Assembly: GCA_012656075.1 (NCBI GenBank) | Contig: JAAKBF010000221.1 | Coordinates: 496,001 to 560,000 of the forward strand | DNA: 64,000 nt | DNA from: Phytophthora hibernalis | Taxonomy: Eukaryota > Oomycota > Peronosporomycetes > Peronosporales > Peronosporaceae | Direction of reading: 5' to 3' | Part shown: positions 1 to 11,969 of the stretch, one piece after another | Numbering within the stretch: the stretch's first letter is position 1 | Layout of the letters: the number at the start of each line of letters is the position of its first letter | Notes under the pieces: generated by a model | Seen by the model: the letters and a program-made list of their open reading frames with translations, nothing else | What the model was told of the DNA's origin: nothing | Databases searched by the model: none | Position numbers and translations under genes: made by a program

Positions 1-1101
1 ACCAAGAATTGTCTGCATTCGACATCGAGCAAATAGCCCAAGAACGAGCGAGGTTGACGGATCAACTGCACCAAGTGAGCGATCGTCAGAACGCACTTCT
101 GCAGCAGACCAAGAAGGATGAGAATCGAGGTGTCCAGAAGTGTGATATCGTACGTATCGGTGTGGTAGTACACACAAACGATTCCGTCTGACATTTCACC
201 GTCGTATGTTTTTTATCAGTTTTATAACAAACTCCACGAGTACACAGCTACATGTAGACAACTGAAGATTGTGCCACGAACTGCAAAGAATGCTTTAAAC
301 TTCGACTATACACTCGAATTGGATCAGCAATTAGAGGAACTCGACGCTGTCCTCAAGCTCAGCCATCATCTGAAAACATCCGTTCGTAAAGCAGCGCTTG
401 AGTTGAAGCAAAACCGTATCGCGCGTGCCAATGCTGGTCTAGACCAAGCTCTCGTGCTGGATGAAGAACTCCAACAATGGGAAGATCGGCTGAATGTCGA
501 ATCTCAAAGCGAGAAGAGGTGGGAATCAGAAGTGAAAAAATACTCGGAGCAGATGCGCAAAGAGCGTGAAAAGAGAGCTGATAATCTCGATCGAAAAAGT
601 GCGGCAACCGAAGAAATCGAAATGAGGATCATGGAAATCTCCAATGAAGACGCCCTCCCCGAAGAAGAGGCTACAAGCCGCCAACACTTGATGGACGTGA
701 GAAAAGCGTTAGTGCCTGCGCTCTTGTCGATGTGTTATGGCCAAAGATTAACATCTACATGTATTTGTACATGTACTTCGTACGTATTAATACTTGTAGG
801 TCGGTGGAGATGACGGAGACCTATCAAGCTGTGTTGGACAAGAATCGCCATGCTGTCACGAATGTTCTCATGGCGTGCACGAACCACAAAGCCACGGTGG
901 ATCGCGCCATTGCATCCCTGGAGGCCGAAATTAGCAAGGTAGAACTTTGATGAACGCATCCAAGATAGTGCTCGCGACCGTCAGACCATTGTGTACTCCG
1001 TGGAAGCATGCAAATATTGTAGGAGTAACGAAGAAAATGATTTCATCATGAAAACTCGCCGTGGCATCCTTCATAGAGCGACTAGCATCTTTAAGCGGTA
1101 A
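1..1101 (+). CDS. NDC80: NDC80 kinetochore protein, 3' part (5' end outside the window)
   Basis: NDC80/HEC1 is the microtubule-binding coiled-coil subunit of the outer kinetochore Ndc80 complex. The visible part is the C-terminal coiled coil. The segment LHEYTATCRQLKIVPRTAKN followed by NFDYTLEL matches the conserved 'ARKLKLIP.TA.N..G.DFEI' block of the family. Inferred exons: <1-149, 220-707 and 800 onward. Introns 150-219 (gtacgt..cag) and 708-799 (gttagt..tag) keep the frame and give VRKA-SVEMTETYQ. The 3' end is ambiguous. Frame 3 stops at 948-950 after KVEL, but a one-base shift continues as DERIQDSARDRQTIV to a stop at 1101. Alternatively an intron 939-1022 would lead directly to a stop at 1026-1028. 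Family assignment is confident; the last 150 bp are not. Confidence 0.75.
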
Positions 1102-1175
1102 AACACTGACGATTTGCCGGCTAGCATATTCCTTTTACACGGCCAACTATTGATGTGGTTTCTTGGTGATACGCA

Positions 1176-2959
1176 CTACGCATCCAGAGATGTCGCCCGC
1201 AGCACGAACTGATCAAAACGCTCCTGCAGTTTCTGTCGCTGTGCCATACGTCGTCTCACAAGGCTCGACCGGTTCTGTTTCCAGAAACGAATATCGTCTT
1301 CAGGAATGCCGTGATTCTCGTCGTCTGTATCCACATCGAGCTCTGGAAGCGACGATGCAAACTGGTTCGACGAATCCCAACCCATAGACGATAGAAGCTG
1401 CCATTCCATGCGCTCATCGTACGTCAAATTCCCGCGCAAGCACGGCTCGTCACATGTCGAGTCACACTGATGCGTTTCCATCGGATCAATAGACCCGCTG
1501 GAATTGTTAAAATCGTCGTCATCGCCTTGGCTACTCAGTGAGTTGGTCCTGGATGGAGACGTCACGGTCTTGCTACTACCTGACTGCTTGCGTGATTTAG
1601 TTTGCTTTGGTTTCGGTTTCTCGGCCTGTTGACTCTTCTCCGATTCTGAACGATCCGCCTGCTTTTGCTTCGTAGCTGATTTGCGCTTTTCTTCTTTTCC
1701 TTGCGCTTCTCTTTTTCTTTGCCAACCTCCGAGACTCATCATCTTCCTCAGCAAGCAATTGTTCCATCATTTCCTCACCGTGCAGCGCCTCCACTGCCAC
1801 GTCGAAGTTGCGTCGCAATGTGGCCACAGCACAGTGCACTAGCAACTCCTCCGACCGTTTCTCTGATCGAGACTTGGTCCACAGGTTCTGCATCTTGTCC
1901 CAAATAACCATGCCCAGACATATGAGAACTTCATCCTGAGCTTCAGCGATTGTACGCGCGTGGCGATCTCCCCAGTCGCCAACAACCTCTTGGTCTGCCC
2001 GCGACATCAGCTGGGACATAAACTCAATATTACAAGGCACGATAATCTGGTTCGTGGCGCGCGAAAACGCAAGCTCGTCGAACAAATACGACGTGTAGTG
2101 CAGATCATCGCCATAATCGCTGTGTTCGTGATGCTTTTCCGAGCATTCGAAGCCTCCGCAATCCTCGCAGTCGTCTTCGCTACAACTCGACCCGATTAGC
2201 AGATCATACGCTTCTAATACCTTCTCCTTGCACCGGCAGCAAAAGCGATGACGACGCAGATAGTTCTCCAGATCAGTCAAAAACTGGTCCGAATCAATAT
2301 GAGCGAGATGCCGCTGGTGGTCTTCTGGCAGCTTATTCCACAACGCCTCAAACGCCGCAGGACGCGGGCGTCCACGCACTCGCTGGGAATGAAGCTGACA
2401 CCTCGCACGCGAAGTGCCAGCTTTGCTGTTGGGCTTGATCGGTTTCACCAGCGTCGTATTGGCCCATTGGTCTTGGTGGTAAAAGAGCGAGAAGGACGTG
2501 TCGGGGCTGTTCAGATACGACTCGTTGAGTCGGAAGTGGTTGTCCTTGTCGAAGCAGAGCCCCGAGCGACTGACGATCTGCGGCACGCGGACGATCCCAT
2601 CCACCAGCTTGTAATACAGCGCTTCGGCACTGTTCCGACAACCAGGACACGGCAGCAGGTCGGTGGCCGTCTGCAGAAACTGGTTCACGTCTCCTCGGAG
2701 CGCTGCAACACGTTCGCGATCCGTCAGCAGCGTCCAGCGCTGCCACAACCACACCACAACCACGTCGTCGTTAGCTCTTCCACCCTGCACCGTCCACTCT
2801 CCCTCTTCTCACCTTGCGGAACTCGCGCGTCTCGGCAGCGCTGGGCTGGCACTGGCACTTGGTGTTGGGGCCGCACGCGATGCCGTCGATCGGCTGTTTG
2901 GAGCCTGCGTCAGGACTCGGCTCGCGGTCGCCTCCCGCCATGGCCATCAACTCGGACAC
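1176..2959 (-). CDS. GGNBP2: GGNBP2-like zinc-binding protein
   Basis: Homologue of gametogenetin-binding protein 2 (ZNF403), a conserved Cys-rich eukaryotic protein whose biochemical role is poorly known. Recognisable blocks in order: LLPCPGCRNS (zinc ligand pair), CQLHS, LENYLRRHRFCCRCKEKV, DWGDRHARTIAEAQDEVL followed by ICLGMVIWDKMQNLW, a Lys/Arg-rich stretch, and a C-terminal DDIRFWKQ..LQERFDQF block like the human C terminus. Exon 1 is 2813-2959 (start MSELMAMAGG); a 73-nt intron 2740-2812 joins in frame to exon 2, 1176-2739. The reading frame changes once near 1690-1710, inside a poly-A/purine-rich codon run (KKKRSARKRRK to KEEKRKSATK). No GT-AG intron fits there, so it is a one-base indel. 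Both sides are conserved with the family, so an assembly error is more likely than a dead gene. About 570 residues. Confidence 0.85.
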
Positions 2960-3316
2960 GTTTCTAATCTGCAGAAAATATCATCGCAAAACGACGTGGC
3001 ATTCGTCAGCACTGGGAGGTTAGAGGGTGATTCCACCGGCGGCAGGTGGTCAAGACGCGTATGCAGCCGCCAAGCCGCACCTTGACTGCGAACGGGGCAC
3101 CTCGTAGGCACTGGGCAGGTCACTTACTGAAGGTCGTGGCTTCTTCCCTTACTTGCCGACGGCGGCAGCTTTGTATGAGGCCAGCTCCAGCTCTCTACAA
3201 CCCCGTCCCCTAGACGGAGTTTTAGCCAATGGGAGAGAGAAAATCAAATCGGGGATAAGAGATGGATACATGTATCCATCTGCAAGTGCGCTGCAACTTG
3301 TGTCTATGTTATGCAG
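2960..3316. promoter_or_regulatory. Intergenic region upstream of the GGNBP2 start
   Basis: Non-coding gap between the SET gene stop (3317) and the GGNBP2 start (2959), both on the minus strand. It must hold the GGNBP2 promoter and the SET terminator. A CCAAT box occurs at 3225-3230 (read on the plus strand). No other motif is clear. Confidence 0.4.
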
Positions 3317-5112
3317 CTAAATAGGTTTCTTGGGCTGCTTCTGGCGATCTTGCAGCGACTCGGTGATATCGCACAGCCTCTTGACTTTCGCTTCTCGACT
3401 CAGACGCGGGGCTCGCTTAGGGAAGTTGGGCAGGTCTCTCCAATCGAAGAAGTCGGGCACATGCTTCAGCTCGGGCGTGTGCTTCATCGCAGCCGATTCC
3501 TTGGGGATGAAGTACGGCAGTAGCGCCAAGTGAGCAAAGTCGTCCTCCATGTGCCACGACAAATTGCGCTCCAGCATCACACGGGACCGACGCAGCACTC
3601 GAAGGTCTTGGTGGCTCAGCAACCGCTGTCGTGCCATCCGCTGCATCAGCGCTTCGGCTTTCTGTTTCGCAGGAAGCAAGTCAATCAAAGTAAACGTCAG
3701 TGTTTGCGCAAAAGACTGCACTTCCAATGTCCACGATGCAAGGCCAACCTTTGCGCCGTGACATGATCTCGCTTTTAGTCCGATGACGGGGTCAAACACC
3801 TTGGGCCGTTCGGGAGGCGCCGTCGCATCCGCATTCTTCTTGTTTTGAGTAGTCGCCTTCCCGACTCGATTGTTCATCCCGATCACCTTTCGGCAATTGG
3901 GTGCGCCGCATAGGCATTCCGTAATTTCCTGGTTTCATGAATAGCAATTGTCAGCCAGAATGGAGGTTAACGCTGTGACGGCATCCAAACGTACTGCTTT
4001 GCTGAAGGACTCAAACTTGTAGTCGAACGTCAGCTCCTCGCCAGCGATGATATCGCGCAGAGAGAAAATGGCGCACCGCTCTTCGCCGTTTACGTCCCAT
4101 TTCTCCACTCCGCAGTTGGGGTTGCAGCTGTGATTGATGAAGCGTGCCCACCCACCCATGCGCGTAGCATCAATGACCTCACCGCCGCTCAGCACCATCA
4201 TGTACCGGTGCTTCTCATTATGGTAAAGCTGTCAGCATCGCATCAAAGAGTAATTAGCTCCAGCGCAACAGCAACATAGTCAGTATCCACGCACCACTCG
4301 CCGCATGTAGTACTCTTGTTCCGTCACGATTTCGCCCATATACTCGCCAACAAACGAGTTCGACTTAATGTCTTCCAGCAGTTTCAGTCCTAGTCCTTTC
4401 CCCGTAGTGGAATAGCTGTGTCGTAGGCATGAATCCACGCTGTATCCTCATATTATCGCATCGGTCGCCACATTTGCAGTGTCCTGGGATACATTCCACT
4501 AGAGCCTGCAGACATAGCTTCAGTTGCCTCGCTTCTCCCAACTCTGCCGGCAAAATGCCTTACCGCACGATTCAAGCAGTCATCGAGGCACCCCAACTCG
4601 TTCTCGTTCATTGGCGGCTTACAAGAGCAAACGGTTATCTCATCCTAATAAGTGCACGTTGTTAAAAATCAACAGGTTATTCCCAAATCAACCACAAAAA
4701 ATGAACAATGGCTTGGAGACAGCGTTACTAGGTGTTGCAAGTACCCCAGACAGCGAGCGCTCTTTGCGCTGAACGTAGACATTATGCTTGATGATCTGGA
4801 TCTCCGCCAGCGCCACTTCGATGGATCGTGTCCCCGATACGCGACTGGCCTGGAACGCTCGCTCGGGTCATTTTCCTGAGATTCAAACGAGACTATCTCA
4901 GCACTGGAAGCTCCAACAATGACGCAACTGACACTTTTGAATAGACCACTATCTTCTACATCAGAAACCACAAGAATATATCATGATACGTACAGAGAGA
5001 GCGCAGATAAGTCGCCAACCGCGTCGTCCTCCTTGGACAGCGCCTCCTCTTTCATGACTACGTCCATTGAGACGGAAAGTATGTTTTTTGTGGTCGACAC
5101 CTCGATGGGCAT
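3317..5112 (-). CDS. Histone-lysine N-methyltransferase (AWS-SET-post-SET, H3K36 type)
   Basis: Chromatin enzyme that transfers methyl groups from S-adenosylmethionine to histone lysine. The AWS zinc domain (VCSCKPP, CLDDCLNRA, ECIPGHCKCGDRCDN) ahead of SET places it in the SET2/NSD/ASH1 group, so H3K36 is the likely target. SET motifs: GEYMGEIV, the SAM/active-site block FINHSCNPNC and GEELTFDYKFESF. Post-SET cysteines: ECLCGAPNC. Exons read from the right: N-terminal part to 4745, 4564-4644, 4298-4505, 3995-4228 and 3317-3928; introns are 100, 58, 69 and 66 nt. Two frame breaks fall on homopolymers: GGGG at 4400-4403, just before the KGLGLKLLEDIKSNSFVGEY stretch, and GGGG at 4832-4835. The first exon (start 5112, MPIEVSTTK) and its junction to the rest are uncertain. 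The C-terminal tail of about 190 residues is unrecognised. Confidence 0.8.
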
Positions 5113-5181
5113 TGGTTGAAAAAAATTGAACAAAATTCACAGTGATCCATTTACGATCTCAAGGCGTCACTTCCAAATTCC
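5113..5181. promoter_or_regulatory. Short divergent promoter between SET gene and WDR27
   Basis: Only 69 bp separate the inferred start codons of the minus-strand SET gene (5112) and the plus-strand WDR27 gene (5182). The two transcription units therefore must share or overlap their core promoters, unless the true SET start lies further in. No TATA box is visible. Confidence 0.45.
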
Positions 5182-8100
5182 ATGGAGCTGCTTGCCGATG
5201 CGGCGTGGCAGTGGCGCCCCAAGGCGATGCTCACGGCTGCGGACTCATGCAATCGATGCACTGTCTTTGCACTGCAGTACAGTGACTGCGCTGTACTCCG
5301 TGTGCGCTGGGACGCGAGTTTGACGGAAAAAACTCAATTTCTAGAGCCTGAAGTGGACGCGGAGCGAGATTTGGAGCTGCACGGGCATGCAGAGCGCATC
5401 GTATGCGTTACACTATATGAAAAGGACCCGTCGGTTGTGGTACTATGCTCGGCGTCTCGAGATTGGTGCGTTGGTATGGGCGTCATTTGGTATTTAGTGG
5501 GGATGCTGACAGGTTCATGGAATTCCAGTGTTATAGTGTGGCGTCTTGCGGGGAGGTCGCGCGTTCTCCAGTCCATTTTGGTGGAGAACTTACCTACCGA
5601 GCCAGGCTGGGTAACGTTTGATGATACGGGAACATTGGTCGCGGTAGCGACTGAACGGGATGTGAAGATCTTCGTCGTTGAAAGAAAGGAGGTGTTGGTT
5701 ACGCTGGATGGACATCTGGCTCGGGTAAGTATCGGTGCATTTTGTAGCTGCGTTTACATCGTGCGTTAACACCTTGGTGACGGTGATTTAGGTTACGAGG
5801 GGTGAGTTTCATCCGATTTACCACCACTTGCTGATCACGACCTCCGAGGATCGAACATTCAAGGTACCCGTACCACGAAGCAACTCCAGCATTTTGGCTG
5901 TTATTAATGAACTAACAGATTGCTGTGCGTGTAGATCTGGGATTTAGCAGCACGGTCGATTTGGTTTCAATCGGCTGTGTTATCAGCCTTCTCGATCCTC
6001 TCTGTTGCGCTTAACCCGGTTAACGGAGACGCTGTGTTCGGGTTTGCAGACGGGTCCGTCAAAGTGTTCGCAGTTTTGGACGGCCACGCGAAGGAACTCA
6101 CAGCGTTTAACGTTGAAAACTTTATACGCAAGTCGTTACGGCGGAAGCAGGTTTGAACACATTTCCTGCTAAATGCTGAACGTGAGCATTTACTCACCAG
6201 CCTGTATTTACATTGTCCGAAGGAAGCTAACGATGAAGCTCGGCGAGAGAAGCCTCAAGTCATCAGTTCTCTACCACCATGGGCGCGAAGTCAAAACATT
6301 CAGAAAATTTCTGGTGAAGGCGCCTCAGCAACCTACGGATCTGTTGACAGTTTTCCCACTTCCAATTCGACGGGTGAATGGGAGATCAACACCGAGGTTT
6401 CCTGTCCTGTGTTGTCAATGAAGTACCTGTGTGTGAATCGAGCAGCTTCCGGTCTCTCCGCATCCATGAAGGGACTGCAGTTCAACGGTCACCATGATCA
6501 AGATTTACTTGAGTACGAGCAGTTCTTGGTTGTTGGTGTCCCCGGATATCTTCTGAGTGTCAACGCGTATTCATTCGAAATTGGGATTATTCATGACTTC
6601 CAGCGAACTCTCGCCAGTCGGCAACCGCTTGATCCGATTTGTGTTGCTAAAGAGTTTTGCTTTTACCACCCACCGCGGTCAAATACTCTCCAGTGCGGTG
6701 TGATGAGTGCTTTTCAGCCATGTTTCACGATGCTAAGCACTTCAACTACTTCAAGCACCGCTAACAGTTCAAGTCACAGCAACCAAGCAGTTAAGCTCAG
6801 CGAAGAAAGTCACCCCTTGATCTCACCTTTTCAAGAGCAGTCGACATTCGACAACAACAAAAAGAGGGTGTCCGTGATTCCGCGAGGTCCACCGCCCAAG
6901 GACAGCTTACTGAATACGCCACCACTTTCAGCAAAGAGGACGCCACCAAAAGGATCGAAGAATTTGGACAAGCCTGTCACATTCCATACACGGATCAGGT
7001 CGTCGGGATATGGATCCTCGTCATCTTCCTTCGGGCCAAAGAGAACACCACCGAAACCCCGCACGGCGTCGCGAAAAGCAATTTCGGATACTCGAGCGAA
7101 GGATGGAGCTTCATTAACATCCGTCGGCTCATATTTGAAGGAATATCCCATCAGCTGTGGGCTTTTACAACATTACCAACCCAAGCATGCTTTGCCACCG
7201 AAAACCTTGCATCACGGTGCAATTTTACACATCGAATACTCGAGTGATGCCAAGTGGCTGGCCACGAGTGGAACCGATCGGGTGGCTCAGGTGTGTAAGC
7301 TGCCATTTAGTCGATTTGGTGGAGAAGGAAACGTGTACGTCGGTCATGACCAGGCAGTTCGGGCCATCCACTGGAGCCATAACGACCGAATGCTAGTTAC
7401 CGTCGCGAATGACAAGACGAGTCGGCTTTGGCTGGCTGACAGCGATACGTCCTCGCTCACCCTCCAGGGAATCGCACCACCTTCGAGTATTGCTACTGCC
7501 GCAGCTGCAATGGGGTCCATGTCCAGTGCTAAGAAAGCTACGAGACAGGAGGTGGTGGAAGCTCGCTTTTCTACATGGACAAGTTCTTGCTGTCCGCATG
7601 TGGCAACGTCGCACGCCTCCATCAATTCGAGTTGGACGAGGCTCACGCTCACGCTTCAAGCAGCAAGGCAAAAGCCAAAAAGAAGAACGATGTTGAAGTC
7701 CTTGAAAACCAGAGTCGTAAGAAGCGGGTCGCACAGTGGAGTTTCGATGACATGCAAAGCGTGACAAGTCTCACCTGTGTAAATGGGGCCTTCCTGTCGT
7801 CCGTGGCGGTAATTGCGGGGTCGGACCGGTCGCTGCGGGTGCTGGACGTCGGTGCCGGTGGTGGTGGTCGCACTGTGCGCGTGATGCGTGATGCGCACAG
7901 CCGTGCCGCACATACGGTAGCACTGCCACGACCGACTTGCTACGCTAGTCATCCCAGCAACTTCTACGATCTCTTGCTGAGCAGCGCCCTGGACAGCACG
8001 ACTCACCTGTGGGATATCCGCGCCGATAACTGTGTCATGCGCTTCTGCGAGCATGTTAACCGCGTGCACACGATTGGCGTTGCCTTCAGCCCGTGCATGC

Positions 8101-8312
8101 GTTATGTGGCCACGGGGTCGGAAGACCGCGCCGCGTACATCTACGACATTCGAACAGGTCGACGACTTGTCAAGCTCAAAGGCCACACCGACGTCGTGAG
8201 TAGCGTTGCTTTTAGCCCACTCCACCCACAGCTAGCGACAGCTTCATGCGATGGCACTGTCCGGTTTTACAGCAGCGAAGAATCGGAAGGACAACTGCAG
8301 TCGACAGGATGA
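5182..8312 (+). CDS. WDR27: WDR27-like WD40-repeat protein
   Basis: Beta-propeller protein with WD40 repeats across its length, including GHAERIVCVTLYEKDPSVV, LDGHLARVTRGEFHP, YVGHDQAVRAIHWSHNDRML, DSTTHLWDIRADNCV, and a final LKGHTDVVSSVAFSPLHPQL followed by ATASCDGTVRFYSS. The C-terminal repeats and the 'FYMDKFLLSACGN' segment resemble WDR27, a scaffold of unknown molecular role. Exons: 5182-5465, 5529-5724, 5792-5863, 5935-6150 and about 6223-8312; introns are 63, 67, 71 and 72 nt with GT-AG ends. The acceptor of the last intron is inferred from frame. A Ser/Pro-rich linker (about 6730-7080) splits the two propeller halves. The frame breaks once at the TTTT run 7567-7570: one extra T would give EARFFYMDKF. 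An assembly indel is likely. Confidence 0.75.
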
Positions 8313-8525
8313 AACTGCGCGAATATATTTCAACACAAATGCATTAGAACACATTGAAACCATGCGCATTGCAATGCGGGTGGGCAAGCGCAGACTACTC
8401 GAGGCAGGCAGAAGCCGGCAAGGAGCTAGCTACAGCCACAACTCATGTCTCCCAATTCAAAATCTACGGTCGAATTCTGCTCTCGTCCTCGAGAAGCCAA
8501 CCACCAAGTCGAAACGCAGCTAGGT

Positions 8526-9868
8526 TTACACGCGAACAGCGGGAGAGTTCACGAACGAACCCTCCTCCATGTCAGGGTCGTCGCTCTTGGCCTTGGAGCT
8601 GTCCATCAGACCCTTGCGCTCCTTAGTGGCCTTCTCCTCCGTGTCCGTCTGCACGTCATCGTCCTCAACGGCGTGCTCGGCCTTGGCGCCGGCAATGGTG
8701 CGCTCCAAGTCCTTCTGTGCCTTGCGCTTACGCATGACGAAGACGACCAGCACGGCAATAACTGCAATAAGCGCAATAGTCGCAGATCCGGCAATGGCAA
8801 CCTCCTCTTCATCCAGATTCTCCAGACGAGTAAAGAAGTCGGTCTGAACGGCCTCCGTGTCGGTAGTGGTGCCGTTGCTGGCGTGAATGTGCTTCATGGG
8901 CTGGGCAAGGAACTTCTTACGCTGCGAGGGGTCATGCACTCGGGCACCTCCTCCTGAATACGAAGCCAGTTGACAATCTCGCCCTCTTCACGGTGACCGC
9001 ACTCCGTCAGAAGCAGACGCTTGCCCTCCGGGATGAAGTTCAGGATGAAGCGGCCCTGGGTCTCGTCCTCGCCGTCCTTGGTACAGTTAATGTAAGATAC
9101 TACGTGGTAAGAGAAGCGTCCGTTGTCCTCCGCCTTCTGTTCCACAGCGTTCATGGTCATGTTGAAGGTGTCACACACCTCCGTGTCGTTGTAGGAGATG
9201 AAAGCGTACAGCGAGGCCTTGATGACGAGCAGCGGGGGTCGTCGTACACGCTAACCCAGCCGTCCTCGTTACGCAGGTCAATCTTATCGATTTCGGCGCT
9301 ACCTTCCGAGGAGCCATCAATGATACCTTCGTTCTTGTTACCCTTGATCTTCTTGTCGTTCACTGACGGGTCAGCGGTCGGCTCGGGGTCTCCTCACTGT
9401 CCTCCACCGAATCGGCCACCCCTTTGTCGGCAGCGGCGGGGCCTTCGTGGCCTTCTCCTCCTCCACTTCCTCCACAGCAGCAGGAGCCTTTGTAGTCGCG
9501 GCCTTTTCTTCTTCTTCTTCGGGGCGTCGGTAGTCGCGGCCTCCGACGCAGCCTCCTCCTCTGCGGCGCTGGGTGTTGGCTCCTTCACCTCCTTCTCGGG
9601 GGTTCCTTCGGTGGGCGTGGGGTGGCTGCGGCCTTTTCTTCTTGTGCTTCTTCTTGGGGGCCTCCGTGACGTCTTCGTCGTCCTCTTCCTCGGTGGGGGC
9701 GGCGGCCAGCACGCGCGTCTCGTGCGACGGGTGGATCATGGCGGCGTCGAACGCGGCCACGTTGCGCTCGCTGTTGATGGCGACTGTGTTGGCCTCGGCT
9801 GACATCGACAGGGCCGAGACAGCGGCAGCGGCTAGCAGCGCGGCGCGGAACACTCCAGAGATGCGCAT
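8526..9868 (-). CDS. Secreted-type, single-pass membrane protein with Lys/Glu-rich ectodomain
   Basis: Not recognised as a named family. It starts with a classic signal peptide (MRISGVFRAALLAAAAVSAL, cleavage near SAEA), continues with a low-complexity Glu/Lys/Ala/Pro-rich region ('PKKKHKKK', 'VEEVEEEKATKAP'), then a globular part containing IDKIDLRNEDGWVSVYDD, CDTFNMTMNAVEQ, YINCTKDGEDE and LLLTECGHREEGEI. One transmembrane helix follows (AIAGSATIALIAVIAVLVVF) with a basic stop-transfer (MRKRKAQK) and an acidic cytoplasmic tail. N-glycosylation sequons occur (NMTM, NCTK, NGTT). Topology is therefore type I, about 445 residues, apparently intronless. The frame breaks at least four times. Three of these lie at G runs 8928-8931, 9234-9238 and 9385-9388, the others in the low-complexity stretch; one extra C per run on the coding strand restores each of the three. 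It is either hit hard by assembly indels or a pseudogene. Confidence 0.6.
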
Positions 9869-10849
9869 GATGCAAAGTAGGTCTCTCTCCTGTGGATCGC
9901 GTGAGGCGGAGTGATGGTCCTGCTGGGCTCGAGGGAAGTTCGAGATTGATGGGGACGGCAACGTGGGCGGCTGCGAGCCAAGGCAAAGGCACAGCAACTA
10001 CGTCTCCTCTGTCCGTCGAGCCAATCAACGCGCGAGGCGGGAACTGAATTCAGAGGTATGGCACGAAACAGGTGATCCGCCATACAGAAGGGAGGATATG
10101 CCAATCGTCTTACACGGGCTCATCAATTATAACAGGTCGTACTTTGTGCGTTGCGTCGCGGTACGCGCCGTCCTCTTACAAACGCCAAGTGTTTTGGCGG
10201 TGGGGAGAGAGGGGCGGGGAGAGGACTGAGCGCGGGTAGGGGTACAAGATGTGCACAATCGGACGCTCGCTTTGGCCACGCACGGCAAGTGCCACCTGGC
10301 GCTCGGCCAGGACTCGACAGCGGTCACCGCTGCAGTGATCTTTGCTGAGCCGCTATACGGGTAGACTGCTGGTGCTACTGTAATGCTGTAGCACTGCGGT
10401 ATGGTTGAAAAGTCCAGCAGCGCAGCGATTGACCGAGTCGCTATTGGTCCAAATGGCTCCACTTGACGCGCCGACCACATCAGATTGCGGTGCAGTACCG
10501 TCGCTCAACAGCGCTTGACTGACGGCATTGCCTTGAAGTTGTCCGGCCTCAGCCATTGTCTGCAGTCCGATCCTCGTGATTGCAGCGTGCTGACCACGCC
10601 ACCACCGCCAAAAGGCAGCGGCGGGCGCGAGCGCGAGACAATTGGCATGGCAGGTCTCAGCAAAATTGTGGAGACTGCAATGCCAGCCACGCTCCTACGA
10701 GCTGCACCCCGAACTTTACGTGGCACCTGCATCACAATGCAACGACCACGTCAGCACCGCCCAATCAGCGCACTGCGTGGCAAAAGCTCTCGTACTTAGT
10801 CGAACGTGAAGCCATTCGAGGATGTGAAAGGGCGTACACGCTGCAAGCC
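9869..10849. other. Non-coding interval between divergent genes
   Basis: About 980 bp between the start of the minus-strand membrane protein and the start of the plus-strand coiled-coil protein, so it should contain both promoters. Short ORFs run in several frames here, but none shows domain content or codon regularity. I see no repeat or RNA gene. Confidence 0.4.
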
Positions 10850-11969
10850 ATGCCCAGAGCGCAAGTGCAGCGCGAGCGCGCTAGCGACGACGATGGAGAC
10901 GAGCATCTGAGCAGTAGCGGCAGTGAGAGCGGCGGGTACAACTCTGACAGCAGCAACAGTGACGAAGAAGAGGAAGGCAGCGGTGAGGAAGAGGAAGAAG
11001 TGGTTGCTGAGACGGAAGCCGCCGTCGCCGCTGCCAAGAAGCAGCGCGTGCGGGCAGACATCGACGAGATGCGTCTCATGATGGCCGACATGAATGCCAT
11101 CAAGGTGCGTCTCCAGCAGCGTTTTGCTGCCGAGCGGCAGGCGAAACAGCAGCGAGTGGAGCTCGAAGATCGGGAGCGCGAGGTGCAAGGCACTGCTCGT
11201 CGCAGAGCTGAGGAGGAGGCTCGCTGTCGGCAGGTGGAGGTGGGCGTGCAGACTGAGACGAAAGCCTTTCAACAGCAGATGAACGTGTCGCAGCAGAGCT
11301 TGCTTCAGCTCGCCCATGGTTCTGCTGGCGCTGGTGCTCTTTCCGCGGTTGATGGAGGAACGGGTTTCGCTGACGCGGCAAAAAAAGCCAAGCCAGCTGG
11401 TTTAAACTTGTACGATCTGGTGAAGGCGCCTGGAGCGGGCTTGCCGCCGAAGATGCTGCTCTCCCCGTTCGTCAAGAGGATTCACCAGCGTTACCTATGC
11501 GCTATTCCAATGAACACGAGCGAGTGTCTCCAGCGCGGCAGCAACTGGCCCACTACAAGTCATCGGCGCCCGCGTTGGCTGGAGCAAACTCTCTGCTGAG
11601 CCACCCCAAGACAGTATTGTTGGCGGAGGCAGCGACTATGACAGCGACATCGACCTCCGCTATTCACACCACGCGGACGGCTACAAACCGGCGCGTGGAC
11701 AATCGACGCAGTCCAAAGCCGCACCTTCGCACCATTATAACGAGAACTCGGCGTCCGTGAGCAACAGCCTCGTCTCCTCCGACGCTGGCAACCGGTCTGC
11801 AGTCTTTCCGGATCTGATTCGACAACGAGACCACAAGTTCAACGCGGCCACCCTGCTCAGCACCGGGAAACGCGCGCAGTCGGCTGTCAGCGCAAGTGAC
11901 GACGACAAGACGGACGAGCAGCGAGAAATGGAAGCCATTCAGTGTCTGCTATTTGGCGGACAGTGGTGA
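10850..11969 (+). CDS. Acidic coiled-coil protein, unknown function
   Basis: Unrecognised protein of about 370 residues. It starts with MPRAQVQRERASDDDGDEHL, has a Ser/Glu-rich acidic segment (SNSDEEEEGSGEEEEE), then a long heptad-rich coiled coil (IDEMRLMMADMNAIKVRLQQ and EDREREVQGTARRRAEEEAR), then a Ser-rich low-complexity tail ending in EREMEAIQCLLFGGQW-like sequence. No enzyme motif is present. Two frame breaks, both at CCCC runs (11463-11466 and 11604-11607), would each be repaired by one more C; the tail then reads on through DSIVGGGSDYDSDID to the last stop. Intronless as read. A structural or chromatin-associated role is possible but unsupported. Confidence 0.6.

Noticed and set aside
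1..1101. Programmed frameshift or selenocysteine readthrough at the NDC80 TGA
   Set aside because: No slippery site plus pseudoknot or SECIS-like element seen; an indel or alternative splice is simpler.
2248..2967. Long plus-strand ORF of 239 codons
   Set aside because: Antisense to GGNBP2, whose protein matches a conserved family; the plus frame is Arg/Pro-rich shadow sequence without domains.
8993..9802. Plus-strand ORF of 269 codons with poly-Phe/Ser
   Set aside because: Antisense of the Lys/Glu-rich region of the membrane protein; composition is explained by the complementary low-complexity strand.
10765..11317. Minus-strand ORFs rich in Ser/Leu
   Set aside because: Antisense of the acidic coiled-coil gene; no domain content.
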